Shown here piece after piece: positions 9,862 through 18,701 of a stretch of DNA of 64,000 bases. Made by a program: the position numbers and the translations under genes. The stretch is from assembly GCF_014207255.1 (NCBI RefSeq), contig NZ_JACHCZ010000004.1, forward strand, positions 124,001-188,000. Reading direction: 5' to 3'. Every line of letters starts with the position of its first letter. Positions within the stretch are counted from its first letter, which is position 1. The notes below the pieces were generated by a model. That model ran no database searches. It was not told the origin of the DNA and saw only the letters and a list, made by a program, of their open reading frames with translations. Source of the DNA: Pseudomonas sp. JAI120. Lineage in GTDB: Bacteria; Pseudomonadota; Gammaproteobacteria; Pseudomonadales; Pseudomonadaceae.

Positions 9862-10617
9862 CTACTTCTTCGCCTTGGGCTTGGCCCCACGCTGACGCTG
9901 GGCCTCAAACAGGCACACGCCGGTCGCGACCGACACGTTCAGGCTGCTGACACTACCGGCCATCGGCAGGTGCACCAGGTAATCGCAATGTTCACGGGTC
10001 AGGCGACGCATGCCCTTGCCTTCGGCCCCCATGATCAGGATGGTCGGGCCGGTGAGGTCCTGGTCATAAATGCTGACCTCAGCCTCTCCCGCCGTGCCCA
10101 CGACCCACAGGCCGCGCTGCTGGAGTTTCTCCAGGGTGCGCGCCAGGTTGGTCACGGCCACCAGCGGAATCACTTCCGCCGCGCCACAGGCGACCTTGCG
10201 CACAACCGGCGTCAAGGTAGCCGACTTGTCTTTAGGCACAATCACCGCCAGCGCCCCCGCAGCATCGGCCGAACGCAGGCACGCGCCGAGGTTGTGCGGG
10301 TCGGTCACGCCGTCCAGCACCAGTAATAGCGGCGCACCTTCGGTACGGTCGAGCAGCTCATCGAGCATCGCTTCGCCCCAGACCTGGCTCGGACTGACGT
10401 CCGCCACCACACCCTGGTGAACGCCTTCGACCCACACGTCCATTTCACGACGCTCGGCCTGACCGATGGCGACTTTGTTTTGGTTGGCCAGCTCGACCAA
10501 CGCCTGCACGCGCGGCTCGCTGCGGCCTTCGGCCAGCCACACTTGCTTGACGCGCTTAGGGTGGTGACGCAGCAGTGCTTCTACGGCGTGGACGCCGTAG
10601 ATTTTTTCCAGACTCAT
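9862..10617 (-). CDS. rlmB: 23S rRNA (guanosine-2'-O-)-methyltransferase RlmB
   Basis: 251 aa. A SpoU substrate-binding domain (residues 1-75, MSLEKIYGVHAVEALLRHHP) is followed by the SPOUT methyltransferase domain. The three SpoU motifs are visible: LDGVTDPHNLGACLRSADAAG, LIMGAEGKGMRRL and the C-terminal VSSLNVSVATGVCLFEAQRQR. It methylates G2251 (E. coli numbering) in the 23S peptidyl-transferase P loop. Its ATG overlaps the rnr TGA by 4 nt, so the pair is translationally coupled. Confidence 0.97.
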   Translation of the reverse strand: MSLEKIYGVHAVEALLRHHPKRVKQVWLAEGRSEPRVQALVELANQNKVAIGQAERREMDVWVEGVHQGVVADVSPSQVWGEAMLDELLDRTEGAPLLLVLDGVTDPHNLGACLRSADAAGALAVIVPKDKSATLTPVVRKVACGAAEVIPLVAVTNLARTLEKLQQRGLWVVGTAGEAEVSIYDQDLTGPTILIMGAEGKGMRRLTREHCDYLVHLPMAGSVSSLNVSVATGVCLFEAQRQRGAKPKAKK

Positions 10618-13247
10618 GACTTGGCCTTAGGTTTGCGCGACCCGCCGCTTTTCGCGGGGGCCGAACCCGCTTTTGGCGGGCCTTTACGGTGTTTACTTGG
10701 CTTGCTCGACGGCTTTTCCGCCCCTTGGGACTTTCCCCCAGACGCCGCTTTACCACCGCTTTTGGCTTCGTTGAGCAACTGCTGCTTCAACTCACGGCTC
10801 TTGCGCAGTTCGGCGTTTTTCGCCGCCGCGTCGCTTGGGCGGTAGGCTTCGGGAGCCTTGTCCTTGGAAGACGAACGACGACCTGCCTTGGCTGGCGCAG
10901 GCTCGGCGGCAGCAGCTTTCGCAGGAACGCCCTTGCCTTTGCTGGCTGGCGCAGCAGGTTCGCTGCCTCGTTTTTTACGGCCCGCCGGCTCGGCAGGTTT
11001 GTCAGGCATACCGAAGTCGATCTTGCGCTCGTCGAGATCGACGCGCATGACCTGCACTTCGACGGTATCGCCCAGACGGAAGCTGCGACCGGTACGCTCA
11101 CCCGCCAAGCGGTGGTGCACAGGATCGAAGTGGTAGTAGTCGCCCGGCAAGGCAGTGACGTGCACCAGGCCTTCGACGTAGATGTCGGTCAGCTCGACAA
11201 ACAGGCCAAAGCCGGTCACGGCAGTGATCACGCCCGGGAACGACTCGCCCACGCGGTCCTTCATAAACTCGCACTTGAGCCAGTTCACCACGTCGCGGGT
11301 GGCTTCGTCGGCGCGGCGCTCGCTCATGGAGCACTGCTCGCCCAACTGTTCCAGGGCCGCTTCGTCGTACGGATAGATCCGCGCCTTTGGAATGGTCATG
11401 GCACCGGCACGCTTGACGTGCGGGGTGTTCTGCTTGGAATGGATCACGCTGCGGATTGCGCGGTGCGTGAGCAAATCCGGATAACGGCGAATCGGTGAGG
11501 TGAAGTGGGTGTACGCCTCGTAATTCAGGCCGAAGTGGCCCTGATTGTCGGCGCTGTACACCGCCTGGCTCAGGGAGCGCAGCATCACGGTCTGGATCAC
11601 GTGGTAATCCGGACGGTCCTTGATGCTGGCCAGGAGTGCCTGATAGTCCTTCGGCGTCGGGCCGTCCTTGCCTTTATGCAGGGACAGACCCAGTTCGCCG
11701 AGGAACGCGCGCAGTTTTTCCAGGCGCTCCGGCGGCGGGCCGTCGTGCACACGGTACAGCGCAGGGATTTCGTGCTTTTTCAGGAATTCAGCGGTGGCCA
11801 CGTTGGCCGCCAGCATGCATTCCTCGATCAGCTTGTGCGCATCGTTGCGGGTGGTCGGAGTGATCGCGGCGATCTTACGCTCGGAACCGAAGACAATCCG
11901 GGTTTCCTGGGTTTCAAAATCGATCGCGCCACGCACATGACGGGCACCCAACAACACCTTGTACAACGCGTAAAGCTGCTTGAGGTGCGGCACGACATGC
12001 CCGTACTCACCACGCAACGCCTTGGCTTCGCCGGTTTTCGGCTGCTCCAGGATGGTACTGACCTTGTTGTAGGTCAGGCGCGCCTGGGAGTGGATCACCG
12101 CTTCGTAGAACTGGTAATCGGTCATTTCGCCGGTTTTCGAGATAGTCATCTCGCACACCATGGCCAAACGGTCGACTTTCGGGTTCAGGGAGCACAGGCC
12201 GTTGGACAGCTGCTCAGGCAGCATCGGGATCACGCGCTCAGGGAAATACACGGAGTTGCCGCGTACCTGGGCTTCGTTATCCAGGGCCGAACCGATCTTC
12301 ACATAGCTGGAGACGTCGGCAATCGCGACGAACAACTTCCAGCCGCCGGAAAACAGGCGCAGCTTGCCGGGCTTGGCTTCGCAGTAGACCGCATCGTCAA
12401 AGTCGCGGGCATCTTCACCGTCAATGGTAACGAACGGCAGATGACGCAGGTCGATGCGCTTTTCTTTGTCCTTCTCTTCGACTTCCGGCTTGAGCTTGGC
12501 GGCTTCCTTGAGCACAGCGTCAGGCCAGACGTGAGGAATGTCGTAGGTGCGCAGCGCGACGTCGATTTCCATGCCCGGCGCCATGTAGTTGCCGACCACT
12601 TCAACAATATCGCCCTGGGGCTGGAAGCGCGCAGTTGGCCAGTGGGTGATTTTCACCTCGACGAACTGGCCGACCTTGGCAGCGCCATTGCGGCCCGGGG
12701 TAATCAGCACTTCCTGCTGGACCTTCGGGTTATCCGGCACAACAAAGCCGATACCGCCTTCTTCGAAGTAACGGCCGACGATGGACTCGTGGGCGCGGGA
12801 CACCACTTCGACGATCACGCCTTCACGTCGACCGCGACGGTCCAGACCGGAAACGCGCGCCAGGGCACGGTCGCCATCGAACACCAGGCGCATTTGCGCT
12901 GGGCTCATGAACAGGTCATCACTGCCGTCATCCGGGATCAGGAAGCCGAAACCATCACGGTGGCCGGCAATGCGGCCGAGTATCAGGTCGAGCTTATCCA
13001 CGGGTGCATAGGTACCACGGCGGGTGTAGATCAGTTGAGCATCGCGCTCCATGGCACGCAGGCGGCGGCGCAGGGCTTCGAGCTGGTCTTCGGTGGTCAG
13101 ACCGAACTCTTCGACCAGCTGCTCGCGGCTAGCAGGCGAACCCCGATCGGCGAGGTGCGCCAGGATCAGTTCGCGGCTAGGAATAGGGTTTTCATATTTT
13201 TCCGCTTCACGAGCGGCCTCGGGATCGAGGGACTGCCAATCGGCCAT
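10614..13247 (-). CDS. rnr: Ribonuclease R
   Basis: 877 aa. Layout: N-terminal winged helix (about residues 20-90), two cold-shock domains, the RNB catalytic domain with DGEDARDFDDAVY near residue 275, then an S1 domain (GVITAVTGFGLFVEL). A basic tail of about 140 residues rich in Lys, Ala, Ser and Pro ends the protein. This 3'-5' exoribonuclease degrades structured RNA and assists rRNA quality control; the basic tail is thought to help with duplexes. ATG 13247 has AAGGTGA upstream. It is followed by rlmB with a 4-nt overlap. Confidence 0.98.
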   Translation of the reverse strand: MADWQSLDPEAAREAEKYENPIPSRELILAHLADRGSPASREQLVEEFGLTTEDQLEALRRRLRAMERDAQLIYTRRGTYAPVDKLDLILGRIAGHRDGFGFLIPDDGSDDLFMSPAQMRLVFDGDRALARVSGLDRRGRREGVIVEVVSRAHESIVGRYFEEGGIGFVVPDNPKVQQEVLITPGRNGAAKVGQFVEVKITHWPTARFQPQGDIVEVVGNYMAPGMEIDVALRTYDIPHVWPDAVLKEAAKLKPEVEEKDKEKRIDLRHLPFVTIDGEDARDFDDAVYCEAKPGKLRLFSGGWKLFVAIADVSSYVKIGSALDNEAQVRGNSVYFPERVIPMLPEQLSNGLCSLNPKVDRLAMVCEMTISKTGEMTDYQFYEAVIHSQARLTYNKVSTILEQPKTGEAKALRGEYGHVVPHLKQLYALYKVLLGARHVRGAIDFETQETRIVFGSERKIAAITPTTRNDAHKLIEECMLAANVATAEFLKKHEIPALYRVHDGPPPERLEKLRAFLGELGLSLHKGKDGPTPKDYQALLASIKDRPDYHVIQTVMLRSLSQAVYSADNQGHFGLNYEAYTHFTSPIRRYPDLLTHRAIRSVIHSKQNTPHVKRAGAMTIPKARIYPYDEAALEQLGEQCSMSERRADEATRDVVNWLKCEFMKDRVGESFPGVITAVTGFGLFVELTDIYVEGLVHVTALPGDYYHFDPVHHRLAGERTGRSFRLGDTVEVQVMRVDLDERKIDFGMPDKPAEPAGRKKRGSEPAAPASKGKGVPAKAAAAEPAPAKAGRRSSSKDKAPEAYRPSDAAAKNAELRKSRELKQQLLNEAKSGGKAASGGKSQGAEKPSSKPSKHRKGPPKAGSAPAKSGGSRKPKAKS

Positions 13248-13408
13248 TAGAGATTTTTCACCTTGTCTATATGCGGGTTAGTTTGGCATACGCGTATTGA
13301 AACGGGAAATTTCAGGCATCAACAAGCGTTTAAAAGCCTTTTACAGCCCTCGCCGCGCACCTTGCACGACCATTGGCGAAATTTTCCAGGTTTTTTTCAT
13401 AGCAGGGG

Positions 13409-13437
13409 TTTACAGCTAAAAAACGGCTCCGTATAGT
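13409..13437 (+). promoter_or_regulatory. Sigma-70 promoter of tRNA-Leu copy 1
   Basis: TTTACA (13409-13414), a 17-bp spacer, TATAGT (13432-13437). A GC-rich discriminator (GCGCGCC) follows, typical of stringently controlled stable-RNA promoters. Confidence 0.85.
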
Positions 13438-13471
13438 GCGCGCCATCGACGACGGCAACGTTGTTGATGCT

Positions 13472-13558
13472 GCCCAGGTGGTGAAATTGGTAGACACGCC
13501 AGCTTCAGGTGCTGGTGATCGCAAGGTCGTGGAAGTTCGAGTCTTCTCCTGGGCACCA
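13472..13558 (+). tRNA. tRNA-Leu (anticodon CAG), copy 1
   Basis: 87 nt including an encoded CCA. The acceptor arms GCCCAGG and CCTGGGC pair fully. The anticodon stem CCAGC/GCTGG encloses loop TTCAGGT with CAG at positions 34-36. The long variable arm marks it as class II, and TTCGAGTC in the T loop is normal. Confidence 0.98.
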
Positions 13559-13568
13559 AATTCAGATC

Positions 13569-13591
13569 AAACCCGCGAAAGCGGGTTTTTT
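13569..13591 (+). terminator. Terminator after tRNA-Leu copy 1
   Basis: Stem AACCCGC, loop GAAA, GCGGGTT, then a run of T's. It is identical in the second copy. Confidence 0.9.
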
Positions 13592-13648
13592 CGTTTCAGG
13601 CTTTTGATTTTTAACGAGAAAATCGATTTATATTTTTTGAATCAGGGG

Positions 13649-13677
13649 TTTACAGATTAAAAAGCCCGCCGTATAGT
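13649..13677 (+). promoter_or_regulatory. Sigma-70 promoter of tRNA-Leu copy 2
   Basis: TTTACA (13649-13654), a 17-bp spacer, TATAGT (13672-13677). The hexamers and spacing match copy 1; the discriminator (TCGCCCC) and the spacer bases differ. Confidence 0.85.
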
Positions 13678-13712
13678 TCGCCCCATCAACAGCGGCAACG
13701 TTGTTTGATAAT

Positions 13713-13799
13713 GCCCAGGTGGTGAAATTGGTAGACACGCCAGCTTCAGGTGCTGGTGATCGCAAGGTCGTGGAAGTTCGAGTCTTCTCCTGGGCACCA
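13713..13799 (+). tRNA. tRNA-Leu (anticodon CAG), copy 2
   Basis: Identical over all 87 nt, including CCA, to the copy at 13472. It has its own promoter and terminator. Confidence 0.98.
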
Positions 13800-13809
13800 A
13801 ATTCAGATC

Positions 13810-13832
13810 AAACCCGCGAAAGCGGGTTTTTT
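13810..13832 (+). terminator. Terminator after tRNA-Leu copy 2
   Basis: Stem AACCCGC, loop GAAA, GCGGGTT and a T-run, as in copy 1. Confidence 0.9.
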
Positions 13833-13943
13833 CGTTTCCGGGGTTTGAAAACGCCACCGGCAATTCCCCCCTTCGGCGCACTTGAGAAGTTTTATCGTTT
13901 ATCCTTGCAATGATTTGTTGCACTCAAGTGAGGAAAACCCCGG

Positions 13944-14969
13944 ATGATGATCCGCGATACCCATCTCAAGACGTCCCTTCTGCGTGGCCTGACCATCACC
14001 CTGCTCGGCCTGACCCTACTCTCCCCCGCCGCCTATTCCGCCGACAAGGTCTCCCTGACCCTGTACAACGGCCAACACAAAGAAGTCGGCGACGAACTCG
14101 CCAAGGCCTTCGAAGCCAAGACAGGCATTCACGTCAACGTACGCAAAGGCAGCAGCAACCAACTGGCCAGCCAGGTCGTGGAAGAAGGCGACCGCTCCCC
14201 TGCCGACGTGATCTACACCGAAGAATCGCCGCCACTGAACAAACTTGGCGAGCAAGGCCTGCTGGCCAAGATCGACGCTGGCACGCTCGACGTGCTCCCC
14301 AAGGATTACGTCGGCCGCAAAGGCGACTGGATGGGCGTAACCGCACGCACGCGCGTCGTGGCCTTCAACCCGAAATTGATTGCCGAGAAAGACCTGCCCA
14401 AGTCGGTACTGGATTTCGCCGGCCCCGAGTGGCAAGGCAAGGTCGGCTTCGTACCCACCAGCGGCGCGTTCCAGGAACAGGCCGTGGCAATTATCAAGTT
14501 GCACGGTCGCGAAGCCGCTGAAGAATGGCTGACCGGTCTGCGCGCCTTCGGCAAGGTGTACAGCAACAACATGGTTGCCCTTAAAGCCGTGGAAAATGGC
14601 GAAGTCGCCACCGTACTGGTGAACAACTACTACTGGTTTGCCCTGAAGAAAGAAAAAACCAACCTGGACTCACAACTGCACTACTTCACCGACGGCGATG
14701 CCGGCGGCCTGATCACCGTGTCTTCGGCGGCCGCGCTGAAATCCAGCAAGCATCCAAAAGAAGCCCAGCAACTGCTGGCGTTCATGGCCAGCGAAGAAGG
14801 CCAGCGCGTGATCACCAACACCTCGGCCGAGTACCCGCTGCGCAAGGGCATGGAATCCAACCGCGGCCTCAAGCCTTTCAGCGAACTGCAACCGCCGAAA
14901 GTCACCCCCGCCGACCTGGGCAACGCGGAAGAAGCCCTGGAGCTGGAACGTGAGGTTGGCTTGAACTGA
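13944..14969 (+). CDS. Fe(3+)-type ABC transporter substrate-binding protein (FbpA family)
   Basis: 341 aa. A signal peptide with hydrophobic core (about residues 14-28) ends at an AYSA-type cleavage site near residue 32. The mature protein is a class II periplasmic binding protein starting VSLTLYNGQHKEVG. It has the NNYYWF motif, whose adjacent tyrosines bind Fe(3+) in FbpA proteins. RBS GAGGAAAACC precedes the ATG. The permease gene follows with a TGATG overlap. A TTTATCGTTTATC sequence (13891-13903) looks like part of a Fur box, but only weakly. No ATPase gene is adjacent. The iron substrate is inferred from family and motif. Confidence 0.9.
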   Translation: MMIRDTHLKTSLLRGLTITLLGLTLLSPAAYSADKVSLTLYNGQHKEVGDELAKAFEAKTGIHVNVRKGSSNQLASQVVEEGDRSPADVIYTEESPPLNKLGEQGLLAKIDAGTLDVLPKDYVGRKGDWMGVTARTRVVAFNPKLIAEKDLPKSVLDFAGPEWQGKVGFVPTSGAFQEQAVAIIKLHGREAAEEWLTGLRAFGKVYSNNMVALKAVENGEVATVLVNNYYWFALKKEKTNLDSQLHYFTDGDAGGLITVSSAAALKSSKHPKEAQQLLAFMASEEGQRVITNTSAEYPLRKGMESNRGLKPFSELQPPKVTPADLGNAEEALELEREVGLN

Positions 14970-16534
14970 TGAACCCATCGCTACCCACCCCCGCCCTACG
15001 CGGCGGGGCCAACCCTCGACGCAAGCGCCCGTCGATCTGGCTATTGCTGCCCGTGCTGTTTCTGGTGGGCTTGAGCCTGCTGCCGCTGGCATATGTCGGG
15101 CTGAAGGCCTGGCAGGCGGGCTGGGCGGAGGCGGTGCATCTGCTATGGCGACCCTACGTATTCGGACTGCTGCGCAACACCCTGGCGCTGATGATCGGTG
15201 TGACGGTGGCGTGCGGCGTAATCGGCCTATCCCTGGCCTGGCTGCTGGAACGCAGCAATCTGCCGGGGCGCCGCATCTGGGGCGTAATCCTGTGCCTGCC
15301 GTTCGCGGTGCCGGCGTTTGTCAGCAGCTTCACCTGGGTATCGCTGAGCGCCAACTTCGAAGGGCTCGGCGGAGCGATCCTGGTGATGACCCTGTCCAAA
15401 TACCCGCTGGTGTTTTTGCCGGTGGCAGCGACCTTGCGCAACCTGGACCCCTCCCTTGAAGAATCGGCCCGCACTCTGGGCCTGAATCGCTGGGGCGTAT
15501 TCTTTCGCATCACCCTGCCCTTGCTGTGGCCGTCGCTGCTGGCCGGGGCACTTTTGATCGCGCTGCATATGCTGGTGGAGTTCGGCGCGCTGTCGATCAT
15601 TGGCCTGCAAACCTTTACCACTGCGATCTACCAGCAATTCGAACTGGAATTCAGTAACGCCAATGCCGCGATGCTTTCGGCGGTATTGCTGGTGATGTGC
15701 CTGACCCTGCTATGGCTGGAACTGCGCGTGCGCGGCAAGGGCCGGCACGTGCGCATCGGGCAGGGCGCGGCGCGACATGCGGCGCAGGTGCGACTGGGCA
15801 AGTGGGCGCCACTGGGCCAGGTGTATTGCCTGACGCTGGCGATCATTGGCAGCGGCATTCCCTTGGGCATGCTCGGCTATTGGTTGGCGGTAGGTTCCTC
15901 GGCGGCGTTTCCGGTGGCCGAGATTGGTGAGGCATTGCTGTCCTCCCTGACGCTGTCGCTGGGTGGCGCGGCACTATGTCTGGTGCTGGCGGTGCCGGTG
16001 GGACTGCTGGTGGTGCGCTACAAAGGCCAACTGGCGATCTGGGCCGAACGCCTGCCGTACCTGCTGCACGCCCTGCCCGGCCTGGTGATTGCGTTGACGC
16101 TGGTGTATTTCGCCCTGCATTACGTGCCGGCGCTGTACCAGACGTCGGCGTTGTTGCTGATCGCCTATGCGTTGTTGTTTCTTCCATTGGCCCAGGCGCC
16201 GATCCGCACAGCCTTGAACAAAGCCGCACCGCAGCTGGAAGAGGCTGCACGCACGCTGGGGGCATCGTCGTTCAGTGCATTTTGCCGAGTGACGCTGCCG
16301 ATTATTTTTCCGGCATTGGGGGCGGCATTTGCGCTGGTGTTCCTGGACGCCATGAAGGAATTGACGGCGACGTTGCTGCTCAGTCCGACCGGACTGAATA
16401 CCTTGGCGACTGCCGTGTGGGCGCACACCTCGAATGTGGAGTTTGCGGCGGCGGCGCCTTATGCGGCGTTGTTGATAGTGGTGTCGGGGCTGCCGGTCTA
16501 TCTGTTAACAACCCGGATGTACTTGAGCCGCTGA
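14969..16534 (+). CDS. Fe(3+)-type ABC transporter permease (FbpB family)
   Basis: 521 aa, about twelve membrane segments, made of two homologous permease halves. Each half carries the EAA signature: SLEESARTLGLNRWGVFFRITLPLLWPS in the first and QLEEAARTLGASSFSAFCRVTLP in the second. This fused arrangement is typical of FbpB/SfuB permeases, where one chain supplies both membrane domains. Its ATG overlaps the last base of the binding-protein stop, so the two genes are coupled. There is no cognate FbpC ATPase in the window. Confidence 0.93.
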   Translation: MNPSLPTPALRGGANPRRKRPSIWLLLPVLFLVGLSLLPLAYVGLKAWQAGWAEAVHLLWRPYVFGLLRNTLALMIGVTVACGVIGLSLAWLLERSNLPGRRIWGVILCLPFAVPAFVSSFTWVSLSANFEGLGGAILVMTLSKYPLVFLPVAATLRNLDPSLEESARTLGLNRWGVFFRITLPLLWPSLLAGALLIALHMLVEFGALSIIGLQTFTTAIYQQFELEFSNANAAMLSAVLLVMCLTLLWLELRVRGKGRHVRIGQGAARHAAQVRLGKWAPLGQVYCLTLAIIGSGIPLGMLGYWLAVGSSAAFPVAEIGEALLSSLTLSLGGAALCLVLAVPVGLLVVRYKGQLAIWAERLPYLLHALPGLVIALTLVYFALHYVPALYQTSALLLIAYALLFLPLAQAPIRTALNKAAPQLEEAARTLGASSFSAFCRVTLPIIFPALGAAFALVFLDAMKELTATLLLSPTGLNTLATAVWAHTSNVEFAAAAPYAALLIVVSGLPVYLLTTRMYLSR

Positions 16535-16538
16535 GATC

Positions 16539-16609
16539 GCTATCGGGGACAAGCCCCCTCCCACATTTTGAATGCACTTCAACCCGTGGGAGGGGGCTTG
16601 TTCCCGATG
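16539..16609. repeat. REP doublet, outer-GCTATCGG orientation
   Basis: GCTATCGGGGACAAGCCCCC on the left, its near-complement ending TTCCCGATGAGG on the right, with a short spacer. It sits in the convergent gap between the permease and the chemoreceptor. Confidence 0.88.
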
Positions 16610-16627
16610 AGGCCAGAACAGACGACG

Positions 16628-18562
16628 CTAAGCCCGAAACTGCCCCAGACTCGCCTTCAACTGCGCCGCCAACCCGTCCAGCACCTTGCCACTGGCGGTA
16701 GTCTCCACCACCGCTTGCGCCGCACGTTCGGCCTGGGCATGGATCACCTCGACCCGGCCTCGCACCGCATGGGCACCCTGGGCTTGATGCTCGGCTGCGC
16801 GGGTAGCCAGGCCAATCGCCGCATGCACCTGCTCCACCGAGGCCTGCACCGTCTGCTGCAAGCGCACGCTGTCGCGCAGCACCAGCAAGCCTTCATTGGC
16901 CTGACGCCCGGCCTTGCCGATGGTTTCGACCGCTTCGCGTGCGCCCTGCTGCAACGCGACGATATGCGCCTGGATATCGCCAGTAGAACTTTGGGTCTTG
17001 CTGGCCAACGCACGCACTTCGTCCGCCACCACCGCAAAGCCACGCCCCGTTTCGCCGGCACGCGCTGCTTCGATGGCCGCGTTGAGCGCCAGCAGGTTGG
17101 TCTGCTCGGCGATACCATGGATGACCGTCAGCACCACTTCGATCTGCTCGCTTTGCTGGGCCAGACGCTCGATGACCAGGGAGCCGGCCTGGACCTGCCC
17201 CGCCAACGCCTCGATCAAACTGCCGACTTCAGCCGAAGTGCGCGAGTTCTCGTCCGTCGCCTGACGAATATCCACCACCTGTTGCAACGCCGCCTGCATG
17301 GCGTGACTTTCGGCCTGGGCCTCGTCGGCCATTTGCGACAGCGCGAGCAAACTCTCCGCCACCTCATCACGCTGCAAGCCAGCTGCCGCATCGGCGCCGG
17401 CATTGCGCAAGGTCATGGCGCCGATTTCCACGCCGGTACGCTGCGCCACATCGCCCGCCTCGCGCACGATGGGTTGCAACTTATCCACAAAGCGATTGAC
17501 CGCCGAGGCCATGTCGCCGATTTCGTCTTTGCTGTTGATTTGAACGCGCTTGGTGAGGTCACCCTCGCCTGCTGCCAGGTCATCCATGGCCGCGATAAGC
17601 AGTTTCAGGCGATTGACCACGCGGCGGCCGAGAACCACGGCGATCAGCAGCAATACGCCGAAACCAACCCCCGCCAGCCCCATGCCGATGCGCCAACGCA
17701 AGGTGCCGGCAGCCTCCTGCACGGCGCCGGTGGTGTTGACGGTCATCTGGGTCGCAGTGGCTTGCGCCGACTGCAGGCGAGCGCCCATGGCCGCCGCGCT
17801 ATCCGCCGCGGCACCTTTGAGGCTGTCGCCGACCAACTGATCGCCGCTGGCAATCAATGCGGCAAAACGCTTGTCCAGCGCTTGCAGATCGGCCTCGACC
17901 GACGCGGTCGACACCCCCATGAGCACCTTGCCAATCTCCACGCCGTTAGGGCTGATGGAAGCCTCGACGTAGAACACCGAAGGATCGTTCTTCGCAGCGT
18001 TCAGGACTTTGTCCAGGGCGCGATCGCCCTGGCCTTTTTCCAGCAACGCCTTGTTGATCGGATTTTCGCGATTCAGATAACGAGTCAGGTGCTCACCCGC
18101 CGCGTCGTCATAGACCACAAACAGCACGTTAGGGTTGCGCTGAGCGCGCCGGGCAAACTCGGACAGCGTTGGCACATCGCTGTCCCACATAGCGCGGGGC
18201 GCCACGGAGGCCAGCAGTTGCGCCATATCGTTGGCGGAGTCTTGCAGGTCTTTTTCCAGGGTCGCACGCAACTGTTTCTGCTCTGCCTGCAGGCGCTCGG
18301 AAAGCCCGGCGGTCAGACGCTGACGGGTACTGTTGGACAAGCTGTCCAGGCTCGACGTGACTTCCTTGCCGGCCTGGGCCAATTCACCGGACAGCTTCTG
18401 GCTGTCGATGCCCAGGCGACTGCCTAAATCGGCTTCCAGCGCCGTGACTGTGCTCCGGGTGAGGGCAACCGCCACCAGCACTTGCACCAAAAGAGCGATA
18501 CCTAGGGTAACGAACACCGGCCGCAACAGACGGCTTTGTAACAATGAGAGAACGGCAGACAT
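16628..18562 (-). CDS. Methyl-accepting chemotaxis protein
   Basis: 644 aa from ATG 18562, which has GGAGGG at 7 bp; the frame extends upstream without support. A membrane segment at about residues 14-34 is followed by a periplasmic sensor of some 255 residues. That region is predicted helical at both ends with a small alpha/beta core (NVLFVVYDDAAGEHL, SVFYVEASISPNGVEIGKVLMG), resembling a single Cache-type fold. A second membrane segment lies at about 290-313, then a HAMP domain (GDLTKRV) and the MA signalling domain. Its hairpin tip is EQTNLLALNAAIEAARAGETGRGFAVVADEVR. No C-terminal CheR-tethering pentapeptide is present. The ligand cannot be predicted. Confidence 0.93.
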   Translation of the reverse strand: MSAVLSLLQSRLLRPVFVTLGIALLVQVLVAVALTRSTVTALEADLGSRLGIDSQKLSGELAQAGKEVTSSLDSLSNSTRQRLTAGLSERLQAEQKQLRATLEKDLQDSANDMAQLLASVAPRAMWDSDVPTLSEFARRAQRNPNVLFVVYDDAAGEHLTRYLNRENPINKALLEKGQGDRALDKVLNAAKNDPSVFYVEASISPNGVEIGKVLMGVSTASVEADLQALDKRFAALIASGDQLVGDSLKGAAADSAAAMGARLQSAQATATQMTVNTTGAVQEAAGTLRWRIGMGLAGVGFGVLLLIAVVLGRRVVNRLKLLIAAMDDLAAGEGDLTKRVQINSKDEIGDMASAVNRFVDKLQPIVREAGDVAQRTGVEIGAMTLRNAGADAAAGLQRDEVAESLLALSQMADEAQAESHAMQAALQQVVDIRQATDENSRTSAEVGSLIEALAGQVQAGSLVIERLAQQSEQIEVVLTVIHGIAEQTNLLALNAAIEAARAGETGRGFAVVADEVRALASKTQSSTGDIQAHIVALQQGAREAVETIGKAGRQANEGLLVLRDSVRLQQTVQASVEQVHAAIGLATRAAEHQAQGAHAVRGRVEVIHAQAERAAQAVVETTASGKVLDGLAAQLKASLGQFRA

Positions 18563-18656
18563 CGGGAATCCCTCCACCACGGGTGCCATTAATTTGATAG
18601 CACCGCAAAAGAGAGAAGCGAAGCAAGGGTCGTGCCGCTCAGGCAGTAGAAACGAC

Positions 18657-18680
18657 AAAGGGCTCCCGAAGGAGCCCTTT
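18657..18680 (-). terminator. Terminator after purA
   Basis: Perfect stem AAAGGGCTCC, loop TTCG (minus strand), GGAGCCCTTT, in the gap between purA and the chemoreceptor gene. T-rich sequence flanks both sides and is stronger on the plus side. Confidence 0.85.
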
Positions 18681-18701
18681 GCTTTTTACATCAACAGCTT
18701 A

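Larger units (their letters stand above)
13403..13838 (+). repeat. Tandem duplication of a complete tRNA-Leu transcription unit
   Basis: Unit 1 (13403-13597) and unit 2 (13643-13838) each contain a promoter, a tRNA-Leu(CAG) and a terminator. From one base before the tRNA to the end of the terminator region the copies are identical over about 127 bp. The promoter parts differ mainly in the spacer and discriminator. The offset is 240-241 bp, with one inserted base just before the second tRNA. Confidence 0.95.

Noticed and set aside
13403..13838. tRNA-Leu pair as a phage or island attachment duplication
   Set aside because: Both copies have their own promoter and terminator, the repeat spans the entire unit, and no integrase or phage gene is nearby.
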